Part shown: piece by piece, positions 16,177 to 19,005 of the stretch
Numbering within the stretch: the first letter of the stretch is position 1
Layout of the letters: each line of letters opens with the position of its first letter
NCBI GenBank assembly: GCA_937967805.1
Contig: CALBTC010000157.1
Span: 1-19,005 of the forward strand
Length of the DNA stretch: 19,005 bases
Reading direction: 5' to 3'
DNA from: an uncultured Anaerolineaceae bacterium
GTDB lineage: Bacteria > Chloroflexota > Anaerolineae > Promineifilales > Promineifilaceae
Position numbers and translations under genes: made by a program
The notes under the pieces: model-generated
Told to the model about the DNA's origin: nothing
What the model saw: only the letters and a program-made list of their open reading frames with translations
Database searches by the model: none

Positions 16177-17751
16177 TCAGCTCCTTCGTTCTGCCTGCCC
16201 GCATTCATTTGTTTTGTTGATCAAAGTTTGGATTGTGCTCAAAATCTGGTCTAAGTTGAAGGGTTTCCCGATCATTCCATCTACCGGAAAAGTTGAAAAG
16301 CCTTCATCGTTTCTTGTCAAATGATCGGTCACCAAAACCTGTTTGATGGCCGGAAACTCGGCAGCAAGCGTCTCTAACAGCTTGCTGCTTTGCATATCTG
16401 GGAGCCAATAATCCAAAATCACCAGGTCAAAGGCTCCCTGCCGTTGACGGCAAATGGCTAATCCTTCACTTGCCGTTCCAGCCGCTTCCAGCTGATAACC
16501 AGCGTTCTCCAAGACTTCTGCCAATGCGGTGCGGACGCTGCCATTTCCCTCAATTAACAAAATGCGACCAATACTCGTGGTGTTCTTTTCCAAAAGGAAC
16601 GCTTCATCATTGATAACGGCCGTTGCCGCTGGCTGCGTCTCTACCGGAAGATAAATTGTGAATTCCGTACCCTTGTTGATCTCGCTGTCAACGGCAATCG
16701 TTCCACCATGTTGGTGCACAATGCCGTGAACCTGCGCCAACCCTAACCCCTTGCCCTCGGTCGGGTGCTTGGTACTAAAAAAGGGATCGAACACTTTGTC
16801 GATAATTTCTGGTTCAATACCGGTGCCTGTATCCTGCACGACCAAACTCACCCATTGTTCGGCCGTCATGGTTGGTAATTCCGTCAAGTGGAGCGGCCGT
16901 TCCGAGAGACGCCTCAGAATAAATGTCAACTGCCCACCGCCTGGCATGGCATCTTGTGCATTAAGGCTCAAGTTGATCACCATTTTCTGCAAACTGCCTG
17001 CATCCGCTTTCAAAAACGGGTTGGCATCTCCTGTATCAAGGTGAATCCGGATATTTGCCGGTAAAATTTCCCTAACAATGGCAACGCTGTCTTCCAAAAA
17101 AGTAGCCAGGTCAACCCGTTCCATTTTTACCATCGCGCTGCGACTAAAATCTAAAATCTGGGCAATGAGGTTGGCTGCGTTATCACTTTGCTCTTGTATC
17201 GTATTCAAGTGCGATTTGAACGTGGTTGGCATCAATGCGTTGGCCATCATCGTATCCGTATAAAGCGTAATGATAGCCAGATAGTTATTGATTTCATGGG
17301 CCATATGCGCGGCAAGTCTGCCGACGGACGCCATACGCTGCTCTTCTAGCTGCGCTTTCAACGCCTGACGGGTTGTTTTTAAAGCGATCAGGTTCTTTAC
17401 CCGAACCAAAAGCTCCTGTTGCGAATATGGAGCCGTAATGTAATCATCTGCGCCGGCTTCCAGTCCGGCCGCCTGACTTTCGGAAGTGATTTTTAATCCG
17501 GAAAGCAGCAAGATGTAGGTATTTTTGAGTAAAGGATCGGATTTTATTAACGAACATATTTCCAGGCCGTCAATATCGGGCATCACAATATCAAGGACAG
17601 CAACATCCGGCTGCTCTGCTTGTATATTGACGAGTCCATCTAACCCGGATGGCGCAGTGATAACCTGATAACCGGCATTTGTTAAAATGCGGCTCGTTAG
17701 ATTGCGGGATTCTTCTTCGTCATCAACGACGACAATTTTATATGGCTTCAT
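16177..17751 (-). CDS. REC-HisKA-HATPase-REC soluble hybrid kinase with altered receivers
   Basis: 524 residues with no sensor domain apart from receivers. REC 1 (about 4-122) has acceptor Asp54 in VLDIVMP, but the conserved Lys of the KP motif is Ala107 (DYITAPYS). A short coiled coil leads to the DHp with H-box HMAHEINN (His152). The ATPase domain has NLSLNAQDAMPGGG (Asn264), QDTGTGI (Asp307) and GKGLGLA. REC 2 (about 396-512) has acceptor Asp447 and Lys496, but its acidic pocket reads IEGNG, so the second metal-binding acid is Gly402. The receiver in front of the kinase suggests control by another kinase's phosphate, making it a relay integrator. It starts 51 nt after the stop of the kinase gene entering from the right and probably shares its transcript. 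No good ribosome site is seen before the ATG. Confidence 0.93.
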   Translation of the reverse strand: MKPYKIVVVDDEEESRNLTSRILTNAGYQVITAPSGLDGLVNIQAEQPDVAVLDIVMPDIDGLEICSLIKSDPLLKNTYILLLSGLKITSESQAAGLEAGADDYITAPYSQQELLVRVKNLIALKTTRQALKAQLEEQRMASVGRLAAHMAHEINNYLAIITLYTDTMMANALMPTTFKSHLNTIQEQSDNAANLIAQILDFSRSAMVKMERVDLATFLEDSVAIVREILPANIRIHLDTGDANPFLKADAGSLQKMVINLSLNAQDAMPGGGQLTFILRRLSERPLHLTELPTMTAEQWVSLVVQDTGTGIEPEIIDKVFDPFFSTKHPTEGKGLGLAQVHGIVHQHGGTIAVDSEINKGTEFTIYLPVETQPAATAVINDEAFLLEKNTTSIGRILLIEGNGSVRTALAEVLENAGYQLEAAGTASEGLAICRQRQGAFDLVILDYWLPDMQSSKLLETLAAEFPAIKQVLVTDHLTRNDEGFSTFPVDGMIGKPFNLDQILSTIQTLINKTNECGQAERRS

Positions 17752-17802
17752 AGCTGTTTATCACTCATGTAATCAACGAATAGAGAATGCAATCGACGTC
17801 CT

Positions 17803-19005
17803 TTACTCAATCCACAAAAGGGACTTTAAGAGATGAAGCTGGATTGGTTTGGTTAAGAAATCATCCATTCCGGCATTCAAACAATTCTCTCGTTCCTCAG
17901 AAGAAACAGTTCCGGTCATCGCAATAATTCGTGGCTGTTCCTCCGGTGGCCAATCGGCTCGGATTCGTCGGGTGGTTTCCAATCCATTCATGACCGGCAT
18001 ATTCACATCCATCAGAATGACGTCGTAAGAATGGGCGTTCAACGCTTCTAATACCTCAGCGCCATTGTGGGCGATGTCAATAGCCAGGCCAATTTTCTTA
18101 AGCGTTAGTTCAGCGACCTTTTGATTGAGTCGATTGTCTTCTGCTAGCAGAATGCGCAAGCCGGCAGCTTTCGGCCCCTCGGCACCTTGCTTTGGATCAG
18201 GTGACCTTTCCTTCTCCTGCTTGTCACGGCCCGGTAATTGCTCTTCAGATTGCAATGAAAGCGGCAGCGAAAAGCCAAAGGTCGAACCATGTCCCGGTTC
18301 GCTTTTCACCCAAATTTTGCCTCCGTGTCCTTCTACGATTCGCCGCGATATTGTGAGTCCCAGACCTGTACTTTTTTCACCAGCCGTACCGCGCACAGTA
18401 GTGACTGAAAAAGGCTTAAACAGCTTATCCATCTCAGACGAAGGAATACCCTGCCCTTCATCTTTTACCGTAACGATCACCTCTTCTGTTTCCTTTTTGA
18501 CGTGGATTTGCACGGTGGTCTTGGGCGGAGAATATTTCACGGCATTACTGAGCAGATTGTTGAGAACCTGCACCAATTTTTGCCTGTCGACATTTAGTGT
18601 TGGTATTGTCTCCGTTGATACATAATGAATCGCGATCTCTTTTTGGGCTGCCAGCACCCGGTTCAAGGTTGCTACCTGCCCCACCAGACGATTGAGATCG
18701 GTTGGCTCCTGATTTAAGCGCAGCTTGCCGGCTTCAATCGTAGCGATATCCAACAAATCGTTTACTAACGCCAACATGAATTGACTGGAATCACGGATGG
18801 ACGATACCATCTCTTCTTTGTCTGGGCTGAGCGACTCTTTTGCATCTTCCAGCAGAAATTGACTGTAGGACAAAATTACCCCCAGAGGGTTGCGTAAATC
18901 ATGTGCCGCCATACCTAAAAACCGGTTTTTTTGTTCATTTAGCCGTTCTAGCGCCTTGTTTTTTTGGGCCAACTGGCGCTGCAAATTAACCAGTTCGTTG
19001 TTGAG
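17803..19005 (-). CDS. Hybrid histidine kinase (HisKA-HATPase-REC), N-terminus cut by window edge
   Basis: The frame is open to base 19005; about 400 residues are visible and the true start lies beyond the edge (the TTG at 18984 is merely an internal codon). Visible order, numbered from the edge: coiled coil (1-30), DHp with H-box GMAAHDLRNP (His35), ATPase domain with NLLSNAVKYSP, KDEGQGIP and STGLGL, a charged linker rich in Lys/Glu/Pro (about 250-280), and an intact receiver with AEDN, acceptor Asp333 in LMDVNMP and Lys in LTKPI. The coiled coil at the edge usually follows a PAS, GAF or REC sensor. The DHp type (HDLRNP) differs from the HEIRTP type of the left-hand kinases, so it is not a recent copy of them. 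The gene is upstream of, and probably co-transcribed with, the REC-kinase-REC gene. Confidence 0.93.
   Translation of the reverse strand, partial: LNNELVNLQRQLAQKNKALERLNEQKNRFLGMAAHDLRNPLGVILSYSQFLLEDAKESLSPDKEEMVSSIRDSSQFMLALVNDLLDIATIEAGKLRLNQEPTDLNRLVGQVATLNRVLAAQKEIAIHYVSTETIPTLNVDRQKLVQVLNNLLSNAVKYSPPKTTVQIHVKKETEEVIVTVKDEGQGIPSSEMDKLFKPFSVTTVRGTAGEKSTGLGLTISRRIVEGHGGKIWVKSEPGHGSTFGFSLPLSLQSEEQLPGRDKQEKERSPDPKQGAEGPKAAGLRILLAEDNRLNQKVAELTLKKIGLAIDIAHNGAEVLEALNAHSYDVILMDVNMPVMNGLETTRRIRADWPPEEQPRIIAMTGTVSSEERENCLNAGMDDFLTKPIQLHLLKSLLWIE

Noticed and set aside
17803..18984. A start codon TTG at 18984 for the rightmost kinase
   Set aside because: The reading frame continues through 19005 with coiled-coil sequence, so the gene is cut by the window edge.

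Overview
The window looks like the chromosome of a free-living bacterium with large signalling capacity, most plausibly a member of the Chloroflexota (Anaerolineae/Ardenticatenia type). That placement is inference only. It rests on soluble multi-PAS and GAF hybrid histidine kinases side by side with a sortase and its anchored substrate, a VAT-1-like reductase, YhfC, P1 peptidase and MgtE, a moderate GC content judged by eye, and a strongly over-used palindrome. No rRNA, tRNA, transposase, phage gene or CRISPR array is visible. Genes are packed tightly, often with 0-14 bp spacing or overlap, and no stretch longer than about 185 bp lacks a gene.

Left region (1-4138, minus strand): a phosphorelay operon transcribed right to left. 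It encodes a free Hpt protein, then a soluble GAF-GAF-kinase-REC-REC hybrid kinase, then a second, membrane-tethered kinase that runs off the left edge. A 169-bp divergent control region (4139-4307) separates it from a VAT-1-like NADPH:quinone reductase on the plus strand. This region holds two candidate promoters and a repeated 11-bp box, and the reductase looks leaderless.

Middle region (5331-8938, minus strand): an MgtE magnesium channel whose stop codon touches the start of a class III (Tyr-x-x-Arg) sirtuin. Next, behind its own strong promoter, comes a sortase followed by its likely substrate, a secreted protein ending in LPESG, a hydrophobic helix and a basic tail.

Right-middle region (9128-15655, plus strand): a YhfC-type glutamic intramembrane protease. 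After a gap holding three perfect 11-bp tandem repeats comes a tightly coupled four-gene operon: ABC-2 exporter ATPase, ABC-2 permease, a five-PAS hybrid kinase, and a P1/S58 self-processing aminopeptidase. Three successive gene overlaps (14, 4 and 4 bp) suggest one functional unit of transport, sensing and peptide hydrolysis. A small PRC-barrel/DUF2171-like protein follows behind its own leader.

Right region (16177-19005, minus strand): two more hybrid kinases in tandem. One is REC-kinase-REC and has lost conserved residues in both receiver domains. The other is a kinase-REC protein that enters from the right edge. The window therefore holds five histidine kinases and one free Hpt, but no DNA-binding response regulator, so the outputs must lie elsewhere.

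ACGGCCGT occurs 25 times by my reading, where well under one copy is expected by chance. It falls in all three reading frames and in spacers, which points to a DNA-level, genome-wide signal.
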